A DNA stretch of 64,000 nucleotides from an uncultured Trueperaceae bacterium (GTDB lineage Bacteria; Deinococcota; Deinococci; Deinococcales; Trueperaceae): NCBI GenBank assembly GCA_937873495.1, contig CALMXZ010000008.1:62001-126000 (forward strand). Direction: 5' to 3'. The position numbers and the translations under genes were made by a program. The notes beneath the pieces are model-generated. The model was given only the letters and a program-made list of their open reading frames with translations, searched no databases and was not told the DNA's origin. Below, one piece after another: positions 34,374-43,219 of this stretch. Every line of letters begins with the position of its first letter. Position 1 is the stretch's first letter.

Positions 34374-35156
34374 TCACTGCGTTCCGGCGTAACCAAGAGC
34401 CGCCGAGATGTCCCGCGCCGCAGCCTTGACAGCCTGAACGGCCCGCTCCTGCACTTCTGGCGTCAGCCGGCTGTCCGGTCCGACCACGCAGATCGCCCCG
34501 ATTACGTCGCCGTCGGTGCCGAAGACGGGCGCGGCCACCGAGAACGCGTCCTTCGCGAAATCACCGATGGCCACGTGATAGCCCCGCTCCTTGACGAGCT
34601 GCGCCAGTTCACGGATCTTGCCTCGATCACGCTCCATCAGCGGGGTCTTCGGGGCCAGCTCCTGCGCCAGGACGTCGTCCTGCAGTTCGCTGGGCAAGTG
34701 CGCGAAGATGCATAGCCCGGTCCCACCGTAGTACAAGGGGAACTTGGTGCCGATCAACGATGCGACCCGCACCGGCTGAGGCGACTCCTTCGTCGCCACG
34801 ATCACGCGCTCCAGCCCGACCCTCAGGACCAGGTGCACCGTCTCCGCGGTGGCGTCTACGAGCCGCTCGATGGCGGGCTGGGCTACCTCGTTGATGGGCA
34901 AGCCGCGCTGCGCCTGGTAACCGAGGTACATGGCGCGCGAACCGAGCGAGTAGCGCCTGTGGCGATCCCTGTAGACCATGCCCTCGCCCTCGAGTGTAGC
35001 CAGCATCCGATAAGTGAGCGAGTTGCTCATCGCCAACGAGGAGGAGAGCTGCGAGAGCGTCTGACGCGGTGTCTCGGCCAGTCCGCCCAGGATCTTGAAG
35101 GCGGCGCTCACCGCGCGCACTTGGTACTTCGTCGAGGCTTCGGATCCAGCCATCAT
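34374..35156 (-). CDS. IclR-family transcriptional regulator
   Basis: A 260-residue regulator. Residues about 10-70 carry the helix-turn-helix (LSQLSSSLAMSNSLTYRMLA, YRDRHRRYSLGSR). The remainder is the IclR effector domain (KFPLYYGGTGLCIFAHLP, FAKDAFSVAAPVFG). The ATG at 35156 is chosen for GGGGAG upstream; a second ATG follows directly. It ends the amidohydrolase-transporter-peptidase-amidase operon and probably regulates it. Confidence 0.9.
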   Translation of the reverse strand: MMAGSEASTKYQVRAVSAAFKILGGLAETPRQTLSQLSSSLAMSNSLTYRMLATLEGEGMVYRDRHRRYSLGSRAMYLGYQAQRGLPINEVAQPAIERLVDATAETVHLVLRVGLERVIVATKESPQPVRVASLIGTKFPLYYGGTGLCIFAHLPSELQDDVLAQELAPKTPLMERDRGKIRELAQLVKERGYHVAIGDFAKDAFSVAAPVFGTDGDVIGAICVVGPDSRLTPEVQERAVQAVKAAARDISAALGYAGTQ

Positions 35157-35199
35157 CCCGCTCCCCCGTCGTCGTCGGGGAGCCCTGACCGAGCGGCCT

Positions 35200-36345
35200 T
35201 CACGTCCGGCGTCCCCGTCCTGGACCAGCCGAGGCCAAGAACCTCGAGAACGCGAGCAACTCCGCAGACCGGTCCGCACTGAGCATGACGCTGCACCCTA
35301 CTCCCGACATCGGTACCGAGATCGAACTCTCCGATAGCAGGTTAGCAAACTTCGTGAACCCCCCTATGGGCGTCCTGGAGCCGCACTTCGGGGGCAGTGC
35401 CGGCAAGGTCGGCAGCAAGAGCGGCGCGCGCTCGCGCTCCCTGAACGCCTGCAGGGGGGTGAGCGCACGCCGCTTCAGGTCCTCGATCCGCTCGTCGCTC
35501 CACCCGTGGTACGGCGCGAGACGCTCGCCAACTTCGGGCGCGACGTCGTGCCCCACCGCACGGAAGAAGTCGGCAAGGCTCCTGGCGATCTCCGCCAGGA
35601 CGAGCACCCCTCCGCCTGACTGCACACGCTCGCACTCCAGGAAGGCGGCGCTGCTACACGGTTCGACCGCTACCCCGGCGTCGCGCAACCGCCGGACCAC
35701 GCGCTCGAACCCCCTCGCCACCCGGCGGTCGCACCGTGTGGCGACGAGCTCCTCGGGCACGACGACGCGCGCCGGGAGGTCCGCCTCATCCAGCTCGGCG
35801 AGTTGCATGACGGCCCGGTGTAGGGCGGCGTGGTCTCGCGCGAGCACCCCCAGCTGGTCGCACGTCGGAGACAGCACGACGGCGTCGCGTAGCCAGTTGC
35901 CTGCTCCGGCGAGTGAGAGCCCGAGCACGCCGCAGCATGCAGCCGGGATCCTGGCACTACCGGCGGTGTCCGTGGCGAGCGAGAACGAGACCAGGCCGCC
36001 CGCTACGGCGGCCGCGCAGCCGCTGGAGGAGCCGCCCGGCGTACGGGTGGGCCAGCGCGGGTTGGTGGGTACCGGGTAGAACCTGTTCTCGCCCAGCCCG
36101 GAGAAGGCCAGCTCGCTCTGCAGCGTCTTCGCCACCAGCACGGCCCCGGCCTCCTGGAAGCGGGTCACGACGGCGCTGGTCGGCCTGTCACCGCGCAGGG
36201 CCCCGAAGCGCGGATCGCCGCAGGTCGCCGGATAGCCGGCCACGTCGAACATCTCCTTGCAGGAGAAGGCCCAACTCTCCTCTCCGGCGGACCGGGGTAT
36301 CGCGCCTCTGCCCAGATAGACGCTGAACGGCGCCATGGTCGTCAC
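35200..36345 (-). CDS. Short amidase signature family protein
   Basis: About 381 residues, shorter than usual AS amidases (450-500), though the triad is complete: K30 (SCKEMFD), S106 (PGGSSSGCAAA) and S130 (DTAGSARIP). The C-terminal half keeps LPTLPALPPKCG and SSISVPMSGVGCSVM. Part of the variable middle region is missing, as in small AtzE- or GatA-like members. The GTG at 36345 is chosen for GAGG six bases upstream; an ATG at 36336 is possible. It starts 11 bases after the S9 peptidase gene and should hydrolyse an amide in the cytoplasm. Confidence 0.83.
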   Translation of the reverse strand: MTTMAPFSVYLGRGAIPRSAGEESWAFSCKEMFDVAGYPATCGDPRFGALRGDRPTSAVVTRFQEAGAVLVAKTLQSELAFSGLGENRFYPVPTNPRWPTRTPGGSSSGCAAAVAGGLVSFSLATDTAGSARIPAACCGVLGLSLAGAGNWLRDAVVLSPTCDQLGVLARDHAALHRAVMQLAELDEADLPARVVVPEELVATRCDRRVARGFERVVRRLRDAGVAVEPCSSAAFLECERVQSGGGVLVLAEIARSLADFFRAVGHDVAPEVGERLAPYHGWSDERIEDLKRRALTPLQAFRERERAPLLLPTLPALPPKCGSRTPIGGFTKFANLLSESSISVPMSGVGCSVMLSADRSAELLAFSRFLASAGPGRGRRT

Positions 36346-36355
36346 CGGGGCCTCA

Positions 36356-38347
36356 TCACTCCGTGACGCGCCGCGGACGACCCAGGTTGTCGAGCAAGAA
36401 GCCGAGGATCCTGGGGACCGCGGTGCGCCAGGCCTCCGCCGTGCCGAACACGTGGTTCTCACCGGGGAACGTCACTGTCTCGACGCCCTTGCCGAGCCTC
36501 TTCGCGTCGGCTGCCAGGAGCGACTGCTGAGGGTAGTCGACGGACTCGTCGTGCGTGCCGTGCAGGCTAAGCAGCGGGGCCTCGAGCTGACCGGCCAGTG
36601 CGCGGGCGGAAGCGCGGACGCGCTCCGCGGTCCCGAAGGCGCTGCCCATCCGCCCGTCGAAGTAGATGGGTTGCCCCGCTTGCAACGCGTTCCAGTACCT
36701 GGCGCGCTGGTCGAAGTCCCAGATGCCGGCCAGGCTCACCCCGGCCGCGAACGTCTCCGGATGCCGCACGAGCGCTTGCAGGGTGAGCGTGCCGCCCCAG
36801 CTGAGCCCCCAGATCCCGATCCTAGTTGGGTCGACGTACGGCAGCGCCGCCAGGTAGGCCGCCGCCGAGGCGCAGTCCTCGGTGTCTACGACCCCGCAGG
36901 CCAGATGGTTCGCCTGCTCGTACTCCAGCCCGAACCCCATGCTGCCGCGGTACTCGACGGACATCACGACGAAGCCCAGCTCGACGAGGCCGAGGTTGAT
37001 CTCGTGCAGGAGCGTGTATGCGTAGCTGGCGGGGTAGCCGCGCGTGAGCTGCCTGAACACGCCGCCGTGCGCGTAGACGAGCGCAGGATGCTTCTGGCCC
37101 CCTCCGCTGCCGCTGGGCAGGTAGAGGTCGGCCGGGACGGCGCGCTCAGACGTCGAGACGGTGACGGACACCGGCAACGGCGCGCTACCCCGGCCGCCAA
37201 GGGCGTCGCTCGCCACGCGCGCCACACCGTCCGGAAGGAGCAGTCGCACCGCTGCCCCGGTGCCGGCGTGCGACTCGACGAACGCCAACGTGTCGTCGGT
37301 CAGCCACGCCTTGGCGCCGGTGGCGCCCACCGCGTCGGACCGCCGCGCCAGGACGCCGGTTGCGACGTCGAACGTGTAGAGATGGCGCTCCCGCAGGTCG
37401 GCGGCGCTGCTGTTGAACGCGACGAGCCTCCCACCGGGCGAGAAGGTGGGCTCGTCGTGCACGTCGGTGAGGTCCTCATGCCGGCCCGGGTTGACGACCC
37501 GTTCGCGGCCCGTGGCGAGGTCGAGCACGCAGACGAGCGGCCAACCGTCGACGTAGCGCACGTAACAGACGGTGTCGCCCGCAGCGACGGCGGGCGGCAG
37601 CGGGGCGAACCCCTTGGCACTCGTCTCGGTCAGCAACTCCGTCGTCGCTCCGCTCGCGAGGTCGAACAGGACGACTTGGCGCCGCGTAGAGTCGCGCGAC
37701 ATGCGGGTGACGACGAGCCGCCCGGCGCTCGCGAACGCCGGCGCGAGCACACACCAATCGGGCTCGCCCCACCGCCGGAGCTCCGAGCCGTCGCGAGCGA
37801 GCGCCACGAGGGACGAGGAGCTCCCGTCTCCCTCCACCAGCCGCACCGCGATCGTTCGCCCGTCCGGGGCCGCCGCTACGTCGCCGAGCAGACGAGCGCC
37901 CAACCCGGCCTCCAAGGCTTGGGAACCGTCGGGGGCATGACGCCAGACCGTGTCGGCGCCGGCCAGCCACAGGTCGGGGCCGACCGCGGCCGAGACCTTG
38001 CGCCCCGGCCATGAGCCCAGGCGCTCCGGCTCGTCGCTCCGCCATGACCAACGTTCGAGCCCTGTGCGCGCGTTGCGCACGAACCCTCCGGCGTGCCAGC
38101 GCATTGGCGTTACCCCTGGCAGGCCGTACGTAACGGTGCCGTCGCTCGTGATCAGGTTGGTGACGTCGCCCATGGGCGAACGGACGAACGCGGCGAAGCC
38201 GCTGCCGTCGGCGGCGGCGACCAGCGCCACCGGGTAAGCCGTGCGAAAGACGCGCTCGGTGACGGCGGCGATCGTGGCGGCGGAGGAGCCGGAGACGGCG
38301 GCGCCGGCGGAAGCCGCCCGGAAGCGCCGCGGACCCGGTCCTGCCAC
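36356..38347 (-). CDS. S9-family (prolyl oligopeptidase-like) serine peptidase
   Basis: About 663 residues. The first 400 form a beta-propeller (FDLASGATTEL, YVRYVDGWPLVCVLDL, PTFSPGGRLVAFNS), followed by an alpha/beta-hydrolase domain. The catalytic Ser, Asp and His are about S516 (GLSWGG), D600 (GTHDESVDY) and H632 (GENHVFG). PALVYAHGG provides the oxyanion region. No signal peptide is seen, so it probably cleaves short imported peptides in the cytoplasm. The GTG at 38347, two bases after the DppC stop, is the most economical start; an ATG at 38386 would overlap DppC by 38 bases. Confidence 0.87.
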   Translation of the reverse strand: MAGPGPRRFRAASAGAAVSGSSAATIAAVTERVFRTAYPVALVAAADGSGFAAFVRSPMGDVTNLITSDGTVTYGLPGVTPMRWHAGGFVRNARTGLERWSWRSDEPERLGSWPGRKVSAAVGPDLWLAGADTVWRHAPDGSQALEAGLGARLLGDVAAAPDGRTIAVRLVEGDGSSSSLVALARDGSELRRWGEPDWCVLAPAFASAGRLVVTRMSRDSTRRQVVLFDLASGATTELLTETSAKGFAPLPPAVAAGDTVCYVRYVDGWPLVCVLDLATGRERVVNPGRHEDLTDVHDEPTFSPGGRLVAFNSSAADLRERHLYTFDVATGVLARRSDAVGATGAKAWLTDDTLAFVESHAGTGAAVRLLLPDGVARVASDALGGRGSAPLPVSVTVSTSERAVPADLYLPSGSGGGQKHPALVYAHGGVFRQLTRGYPASYAYTLLHEINLGLVELGFVVMSVEYRGSMGFGLEYEQANHLACGVVDTEDCASAAAYLAALPYVDPTRIGIWGLSWGGTLTLQALVRHPETFAAGVSLAGIWDFDQRARYWNALQAGQPIYFDGRMGSAFGTAERVRASARALAGQLEAPLLSLHGTHDESVDYPQQSLLAADAKRLGKGVETVTFPGENHVFGTAEAWRTAVPRILGFLLDNLGRPRRVTE

Positions 38348-38348
38348 C

Positions 38349-39296
38349 TCAGCCCCGCTTCCCGGCGGCGCGCACGTCGTAGACATCGCCGAGCGCGTCC
38401 CCCACGAGGTTCATCCCGAGCACCAGGCACGTGATGGTGAGGCCCGGGAACACCGACATCCACCATGCCTGCCGCAGGTAGGCCCGCGCCTCGCTGAGCA
38501 TCGTCCCGAGTTCGGGGGTGGGCGGCTGGGCGCCGAGGCCAAGGTAGCCGAGCCCGGCGGCGGCCAGGACGGCCGAGCCGACGTTGACGGTAGTGATGAC
38601 CAGCAGCGGCGGCACGACGCCGGGTAGCAGGTGACGCAGGAGTATGCGTCCGTCGCTCGCGCCAAGGGCACGCGCAGCCTGTACGTAGTCGCGCTGGGCG
38701 AGGGCGCGCGTCGTGGACCGCACGGTGAGGGCGTAGATGGGCACGGTCGAGGCCGCGATGGCGTACACCGTGTTCATGGTTCCCGGCCCGAGGACGGCCA
38801 CGATGGCGATGGCAAGGAGGATGGACGGGAACGCCAGATCGATCTCGAGCAGCCTGACGATCGCGGCGTCGAGGCGCCCTCCCGCGTAACCGGCCACCAG
38901 TCCGAGCGGAACGCCGATCACGAGGGCGAGGCCGACCGATGCGGCGCCGATCCATAGCGACGTCCTCAGGCCGTGAAGCACGCGGGCGAAGACGCTGCGG
39001 CCCAGGTCGTCGGTGCCGAACCAGAACTCGGCGTCGGGGCCGACCTGCAGGGCGCGGTAGTGGATGGCGGTCGGGTCGTGGCGCCGGATGCTCGGCGCGA
39101 GGACCGCGGCCGCGAGCAGGACGAGCAACAGTACGACGCCGAGCAGGGCTCCCGGTCGGCGGAAGCGTCGGAGGAGCGCGCGCCTGACGCGCCGCCCGTG
39201 CGATTCGCCTCGGGTCGCCTCCGACCGGACCTCGGGTGCCGCCTCGGCGGGCTCCGGCGCCACGCTCCCCGCGGCTGGTCTCGTGGCGCGGGCCAT
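38349..39296 (-). CDS. Dipeptide/oligopeptide ABC permease, DppC type
   Basis: A 315-residue permease. The ATG at 39296 overlaps the DppB stop by one base. An unusually long charged N-terminal tail (about 50 residues) precedes the first helix GALLGVVLLLVLLAAAVL. Then come EFWFGTDDLGRSVFARV, the EAA loop QAARALG...RHLLPGV and GDALGDVYDVR. The last motif replaces the usual RDALDPR, a mild divergence. Confidence 0.92.
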   Translation of the reverse strand: MARATRPAAGSVAPEPAEAAPEVRSEATRGESHGRRVRRALLRRFRRPGALLGVVLLLVLLAAAVLAPSIRRHDPTAIHYRALQVGPDAEFWFGTDDLGRSVFARVLHGLRTSLWIGAASVGLALVIGVPLGLVAGYAGGRLDAAIVRLLEIDLAFPSILLAIAIVAVLGPGTMNTVYAIAASTVPIYALTVRSTTRALAQRDYVQAARALGASDGRILLRHLLPGVVPPLLVITTVNVGSAVLAAAGLGYLGLGAQPPTPELGTMLSEARAYLRQAWWMSVFPGLTITCLVLGMNLVGDALGDVYDVRAAGKRG

Positions 39297-40216
39297 CAGC
39301 TCTTCGCGATCCGCGGGTCGAGGAGCGAGTACACCAGCTCGGCGGCGAAGTTGACGAGCACGAACACCACGGCCGACACGAGGACCACGCCCTGGATCAC
39401 CGGGAAGTCGCGGGCGAGGATGGCCTCGACCGCCAGCCTGCCCAACCCGGGCCGGGCGAAGACGCTCTCCACCACGATGGCCCCACCGAGCAACGCGCCG
39501 AACTGGAGGCTGACCACCGTTACCACCGGGATGAGGGCGGCCTTGAGCGCGTGCTTGTAGACGACGAGCCTGCCCGGCACGCCCTTGGCCCTGGCCGTGC
39601 GCACGAACTCCTCGTTCATCGTTGCCAGCATCGTCGTACGGGTCATCCTGGCCACGACCGCAGAGGTCGGCAGTGCCAGTGCCACGGCCGGGAGTACCAG
39701 GCTCCGCCACCCGGCATCGCCGACCACCGGCACCCATTTGAGGACGAGGCCGAAGAGCGTGATCAGTAGGAGCCCGGACCAGAAAGTGGGCAACGAGAGG
39801 CCGACGAGCGGGAACACGGATACGAAGAACTCGACGACCCTGCTCTTGCTGACGGCCGCGAGGACACCGACGGCCAGGCCGGATATGGTGGACAGGAAGA
39901 TAGCGGCGATGGTCAGGTAGATAGTGGCAGGGAAGCGTTCCTTGATCGCCTGGATGACGGGCTGGCCCGTCCTGATGCTGGTGCCGAGGTCGCCCTGCAC
40001 CGCCCGGGCGACGTACCGCACGTACTGCTCCGGCAGGGGCCTGTCGAGGCCGAGGTCGCGGCGGACGCGGGCGATGTCGGAAGCCGTCGCCTGGTCGCCT
40101 AGCAAGGCGAACACCGGGTCACCCGGCACGGCATGGATCATCAGGAACGTGGCGAGCGAGACCCCTACCAGCACGATGACGAGGGCGAGGAACCTACCGG
40201 ATAGCTGAGACGCCAT
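39296..40216 (-). CDS. Dipeptide/oligopeptide ABC permease, DppB type
   Basis: A 306-residue permease with the first helix FLALVIVLVGVSLATFLM, LGLDRPLPEQYVRYV, GDLGTSIRTGQPV, the EAA loop TARAKGVPGRLVVYKHALKA, ESVFARPGLGRL and the terminal LLDPRIAKS. It starts 88 bases after the binding-protein stop, with a hairpin in between. Confidence 0.93.
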   Translation of the reverse strand: MASQLSGRFLALVIVLVGVSLATFLMIHAVPGDPVFALLGDQATASDIARVRRDLGLDRPLPEQYVRYVARAVQGDLGTSIRTGQPVIQAIKERFPATIYLTIAAIFLSTISGLAVGVLAAVSKSRVVEFFVSVFPLVGLSLPTFWSGLLLITLFGLVLKWVPVVGDAGWRSLVLPAVALALPTSAVVARMTRTTMLATMNEEFVRTARAKGVPGRLVVYKHALKAALIPVVTVVSLQFGALLGGAIVVESVFARPGLGRLAVEAILARDFPVIQGVVLVSAVVFVLVNFAAELVYSLLDPRIAKS

Positions 40217-40251
40217 TAGGACCCGATCTTGCCGGCGCTGCGCCGCCGGAG

Positions 40252-40284
40252 GTGGTGGGACGCCTGACGCAGACGTCCCACCAC
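40252..40284 (-). terminator. Intercistronic hairpin after binding-protein gene
   Basis: GTGGTGGGACG (40252-40262) and CGTCCCACCAC (40274-40284) form a perfect 11-bp stem with an 11-base loop, between the binding-protein stop (40305) and DppB start (40216). No T-run follows. It probably attenuates the permease genes or protects the binding-protein mRNA. Confidence 0.7.
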
Positions 40285-40304
40285 ACCACGTGACTCCGTT
40301 ACTT

Positions 40305-41876
40305 CTACTTCACGTAGGCGTCGAGGAGGGCGACGAAGCCCTCCTTGCTCAGCTGCGCGCCCTCCACACGGGGCTGCAACGCGATGTAGTTGTCGTTGAT
40401 CCAGAGGGGGAGCCAGAGGCCGAGGTCGAGGACCATCCGCTGGAGCTCGGCGTAGGTCTCCGCGCGCAGGGCGTCATCGGACGTGCCGCGCGTGAGAGCG
40501 AGCCGCGCGTCGATCTCGGGGTCGGCGTAGTGCGCCCAGTTGTAGCCCGTGCCGATGTTGGCGGAGTTCAGGTAGGAGTTGAGGATGTCAGCCGACGTGT
40601 AGGTGTAACCGAGGAAGATGGCCTGGTGCGCGCCTTCGCGACCCTGGGCGAGCAGCGTCGTGTGCTCCACCAGCTCGACGTCGACGGTGATGCCCAACTC
40701 CTTCAGCATGGCCTGCACGACCTGCGCGGACTGCGGCCAGCCGTAGGTGCTCGACGTGATGATCGAGAAGGCGAGGGGCTGCCCGTCCTTGACGAGCTTG
40801 CCGCCCTGTTGGGTGTAACCGGCCTGGGCGAGGAGCTCCAGACCGCGCGCCGGGTCGTAAGACGCCGCGTAATCGCAGATGCCGTCCCAGTAACCAACGA
40901 TGCTTGGCGGGAGCGGGCCGCAGGCGCTTTGGCCGAGACCGCGCAAGGACACGGCGACGAGCGCATCCTTGTCGATGAGGTACGCCATGGCCTGGCGCAC
41001 GAGGAGGTCGTCGAACGGCGCCTTGTTGACGTTGTAGGCCATGTAGAGGCCCAAGCCTTTGCGCATGAAGCTGAGCATCGTGTAGCGCCCGGCGCTGCTC
41101 AGCTGCTCGACGTCGCTCGGCGCGACGGTCAGGAGGTCGACGTTGCCGGCGAGGAACGCGGCCGTGGCCGTGGCCTGGTCGGGGATCACCTGGAAGACGA
41201 TCGTCTCAAGGTAGGGGGCTCCGTCATGAGCGTACTCGGGACCCCAAGCGTAAGCGGGGTTGCGTTCGAGGGTGATCTGGCTGCCGCTCGCCCACGGCCC
41301 GACCTTCCAAGGGCCGGTGAGCACCGGTCGGCGGTTGAAGTCGGCGCCGAGCTCCGCCGCCGCTTGCGCGTCGACGACGGCGAGCGCTTGCTGGGTGAGG
41401 TTCTCTATCAGCAAGTAGTAAGGCCTGGCGAGGTGGAACTCCACCGTGTATTCGCCCACCGCGACGACGTCGTCGACGGGCGCCAGGAGCCCCGCCGCCA
41501 CCGCGCTCTGGGTGGCCGGGTCCTTCGCGCGCAGGAACGACGCCCGCACGGCTTCGGCGTTCATGGGCCTGCCGTTATGGAACGTGACGTCCTCGCGCAG
41601 GGTGAAGGTCCAGACCGTGTCGTCGGCCGACGGCGTCCAGGACGTAGCCAGGCCGGGGATGTAGTTGCCGTCGAGGTCCTTGTTGACGAGGGTATCGCCG
41701 ATGTAACGCATGACCTGGTTGACGACGGCCGTAGCGCTCTTCTGCGGGTCGAGCGAGTCCGGCTCCGCGTTGATGGCGATGACGACCGACCCACCGGGCG
41801 TCTGCGCCAGGCCGACGCCGGCGAGGGCGAGGGCCAAGCAGGCTAGCAACGAGCCAACTACCGTTCTGAACTTCAT
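40305..41876 (-). CDS. ABC substrate-binding protein, family 5 (peptide type)
   Basis: A 523-residue secreted binding protein. The ATG at 41876 has AGGAGG six bases upstream and gives a signal peptide (MKFRTVVGSLLACLALALA, cleaved near GLAQ). Family marks: NAEPDSLDPQKSATAVV, SWTPSADDTVWTFTL, HNGRPMNAEAVRASF, LTGPWKVGPW and ERNPAYAWG. It lies 11 bases after the amidohydrolase gene and is followed by a hairpin and the permeases. Confidence 0.93.
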   Translation of the reverse strand: MKFRTVVGSLLACLALALAGVGLAQTPGGSVVIAINAEPDSLDPQKSATAVVNQVMRYIGDTLVNKDLDGNYIPGLATSWTPSADDTVWTFTLREDVTFHNGRPMNAEAVRASFLRAKDPATQSAVAAGLLAPVDDVVAVGEYTVEFHLARPYYLLIENLTQQALAVVDAQAAAELGADFNRRPVLTGPWKVGPWASGSQITLERNPAYAWGPEYAHDGAPYLETIVFQVIPDQATATAAFLAGNVDLLTVAPSDVEQLSSAGRYTMLSFMRKGLGLYMAYNVNKAPFDDLLVRQAMAYLIDKDALVAVSLRGLGQSACGPLPPSIVGYWDGICDYAASYDPARGLELLAQAGYTQQGGKLVKDGQPLAFSIITSSTYGWPQSAQVVQAMLKELGITVDVELVEHTTLLAQGREGAHQAIFLGYTYTSADILNSYLNSANIGTGYNWAHYADPEIDARLALTRGTSDDALRAETYAELQRMVLDLGLWLPLWINDNYIALQPRVEGAQLSKEGFVALLDAYVK

Positions 41877-41887
41877 CTTCTTCCTCC

Positions 41888-43078
41888 TCATGCTGGGTTG
41901 AGCGCCGGCGACGGCGCCGGGTTCTGGTCTCGGTCGACGACGACCCCGCCCTTCACGACGAGGGTTGGGGTCCTGAGGGTGGTCAGATCGGCGGTGGGGT
42001 CGGCTGCCAGTACGAGCAGGTCGGCCCAGGCACCAGGCTCGAGGCGGCCGATCTCGTCCGTCTGCATGATCTCCGCGTTCGTCTGCGTGGCAGCCGCGAG
42101 GATGGACGAGGTGGGAACACCGAGGCCCTCGATGAAGCGCAGCTCCTGCCAGAGCTGCCCTTGCGGCATGTAGGTGCCAGCGTCGGTTCCGGCCCCCCAT
42201 CTGACGCCGGCGGCCACCGCGGCCAGGAAAGCCTCCGCCTTCTTCTCTAGTACCCGCGCAGCGAGGTCGCGCTGGACCCTGCCGAGGGTCTCGGAACGAG
42301 CGATCACGTCGTAGACGATGAACGTCGGGACGATGTAGGCCCCGCGCTCCACCGCCAGCTCTATCCCGCGCTCGTCGATGAAGCTCGCGTGCTCGATGGT
42401 GCGGACCCCCGCCTCGAGGCAGAGCCGGATGGCCGCCGCCGGGTGTGCGTGGGCGGCCACGTACGTGCCGTCCGAGGCGGCTTCCGAGACCAACGCCTGC
42501 AGCTCTTCCGGCTCGAACTGCGGGGCTTCCGGGTCCTCGCCCTCGTCGGCGACGCCGCCGCTGGCCATGATCTTGATGAAGTCGGCACCGGCAGCACGCT
42601 GCTCGCGCACGGCCCGCCTCACGTCCGCCTCGCCCGTCGCCTCACGCCCCCAGTAGCTGACGTGACCACCGGCGGCGCAGATGAAGGAAGCGCTGGTAGC
42701 GACCCTCGGACCCGCCACGATGCCTGCGCAGATGGCCTCCTTGAGCTCGACCGCGATGCGGCCGGGGCCACCGACGTCGCGCACGCTCGTTACGCCGGCG
42801 TGGAGCTGCGTACGCGCGTTGCGCACCCCCTTGAGCACCCGCGCGCTGAGCGGCTCCGCCCGCGCGGCGTCCGGGCTGAGCACACAGTGGCCGTGAACGT
42901 CGATGAGGCCGGGCATAACGAAGGCGCCGCCCAGGTCGACTTCCTGCCCCCCACGTCCGGCGGCGCCCGGCGGGCGTGGCGGCGTGATGGCCGAGATGCG
43001 CCCGTCGACGACCTCGAGGTCGGCTGTCTGGAAGCGCCCAGCTCGGTAGAGGCGACCGTTCCTGAACGTAGCCCGCAT
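41888..43078 (-). CDS. Metal-dependent amidohydrolase (imidazolonepropionase/prolidase-like)
   Basis: A 396-residue amidohydrolase-superfamily enzyme. Metal ligands can be assigned: H62 and H64 (DVHGH), probably carbamylated K169 (FIKIMASGG), H210 (AAHAHP), H230 (IEHASF) and D299 (GAGTDAG). The C-terminal beta part returns as GAWADLLVL. Relatives hydrolyse cyclic amides, lactams or Xaa-Pro and Xaa-Arg dipeptides. The ATG at 43078 is preferred for AAAGGA upstream and the domain start. It leads the operon that continues with the binding protein, permeases, S9 peptidase and amidase, so the imported compound is likely a peptide or cyclic amide. Confidence 0.87.
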   Translation of the reverse strand: MRATFRNGRLYRAGRFQTADLEVVDGRISAITPPRPPGAAGRGGQEVDLGGAFVMPGLIDVHGHCVLSPDAARAEPLSARVLKGVRNARTQLHAGVTSVRDVGGPGRIAVELKEAICAGIVAGPRVATSASFICAAGGHVSYWGREATGEADVRRAVREQRAAGADFIKIMASGGVADEGEDPEAPQFEPEELQALVSEAASDGTYVAAHAHPAAAIRLCLEAGVRTIEHASFIDERGIELAVERGAYIVPTFIVYDVIARSETLGRVQRDLAARVLEKKAEAFLAAVAAGVRWGAGTDAGTYMPQGQLWQELRFIEGLGVPTSSILAAATQTNAEIMQTDEIGRLEPGAWADLLVLAADPTADLTTLRTPTLVVKGGVVVDRDQNPAPSPALNPA

Positions 43079-43098
43079 CGCTATTCCTTTCGCACAGT

Positions 43099-43111
43099 GA
43101 AAATGCTTTTC
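43099..43111. promoter_or_regulatory. Short dyad upstream of the amidohydrolase operon
   Basis: GAAAA and TTTTC flank TGC as a perfect inverted repeat, 21-33 bases upstream of the amidohydrolase start. It is a possible operator, for example for the IclR regulator at the end of that operon. Support is positional only. Confidence 0.35.
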
Positions 43112-43176
43112 GTACCAAGCGAATGGTAGCACCGGGCGGCTCGGCGAAGCAAGGCGCGAGGCTGGGTAGCGGGTGG

Positions 43177-43190
43177 GTAAAACGTTATAC
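43177..43190. promoter_or_regulatory. LacI-type operator, site 1
   Basis: GTAAAACGTTATAC is palindromic at 12 of 14 positions around a central CG. It is nearly identical to GTATAACGTTACAC at 48669-48682. It lies 30-43 bases upstream of the alcohol dehydrogenase gene, overlapping a TATACT box (43186-43191) that may be its -10. The LacI regulator encoded at 47484-48530 is the likely binder. Confidence 0.65.
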
Positions 43191-43219
43191 TCCGTCAAGA
43201 CACCTTCAGGGAGCCGTCC

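Noticed and set aside
36335-38014. Plus-strand open frame opposite the S9 peptidase
   Set aside because: The S9 reading is supported by Ser, Asp and His motifs in order; the opposite frame has no domain features.
41877-42200. Longer N-terminus for the binding protein at 40305-41876
   Set aside because: It would overlap the amidohydrolase gene and bury the signal peptide; AGGAGG sits just before the ATG at 41876.
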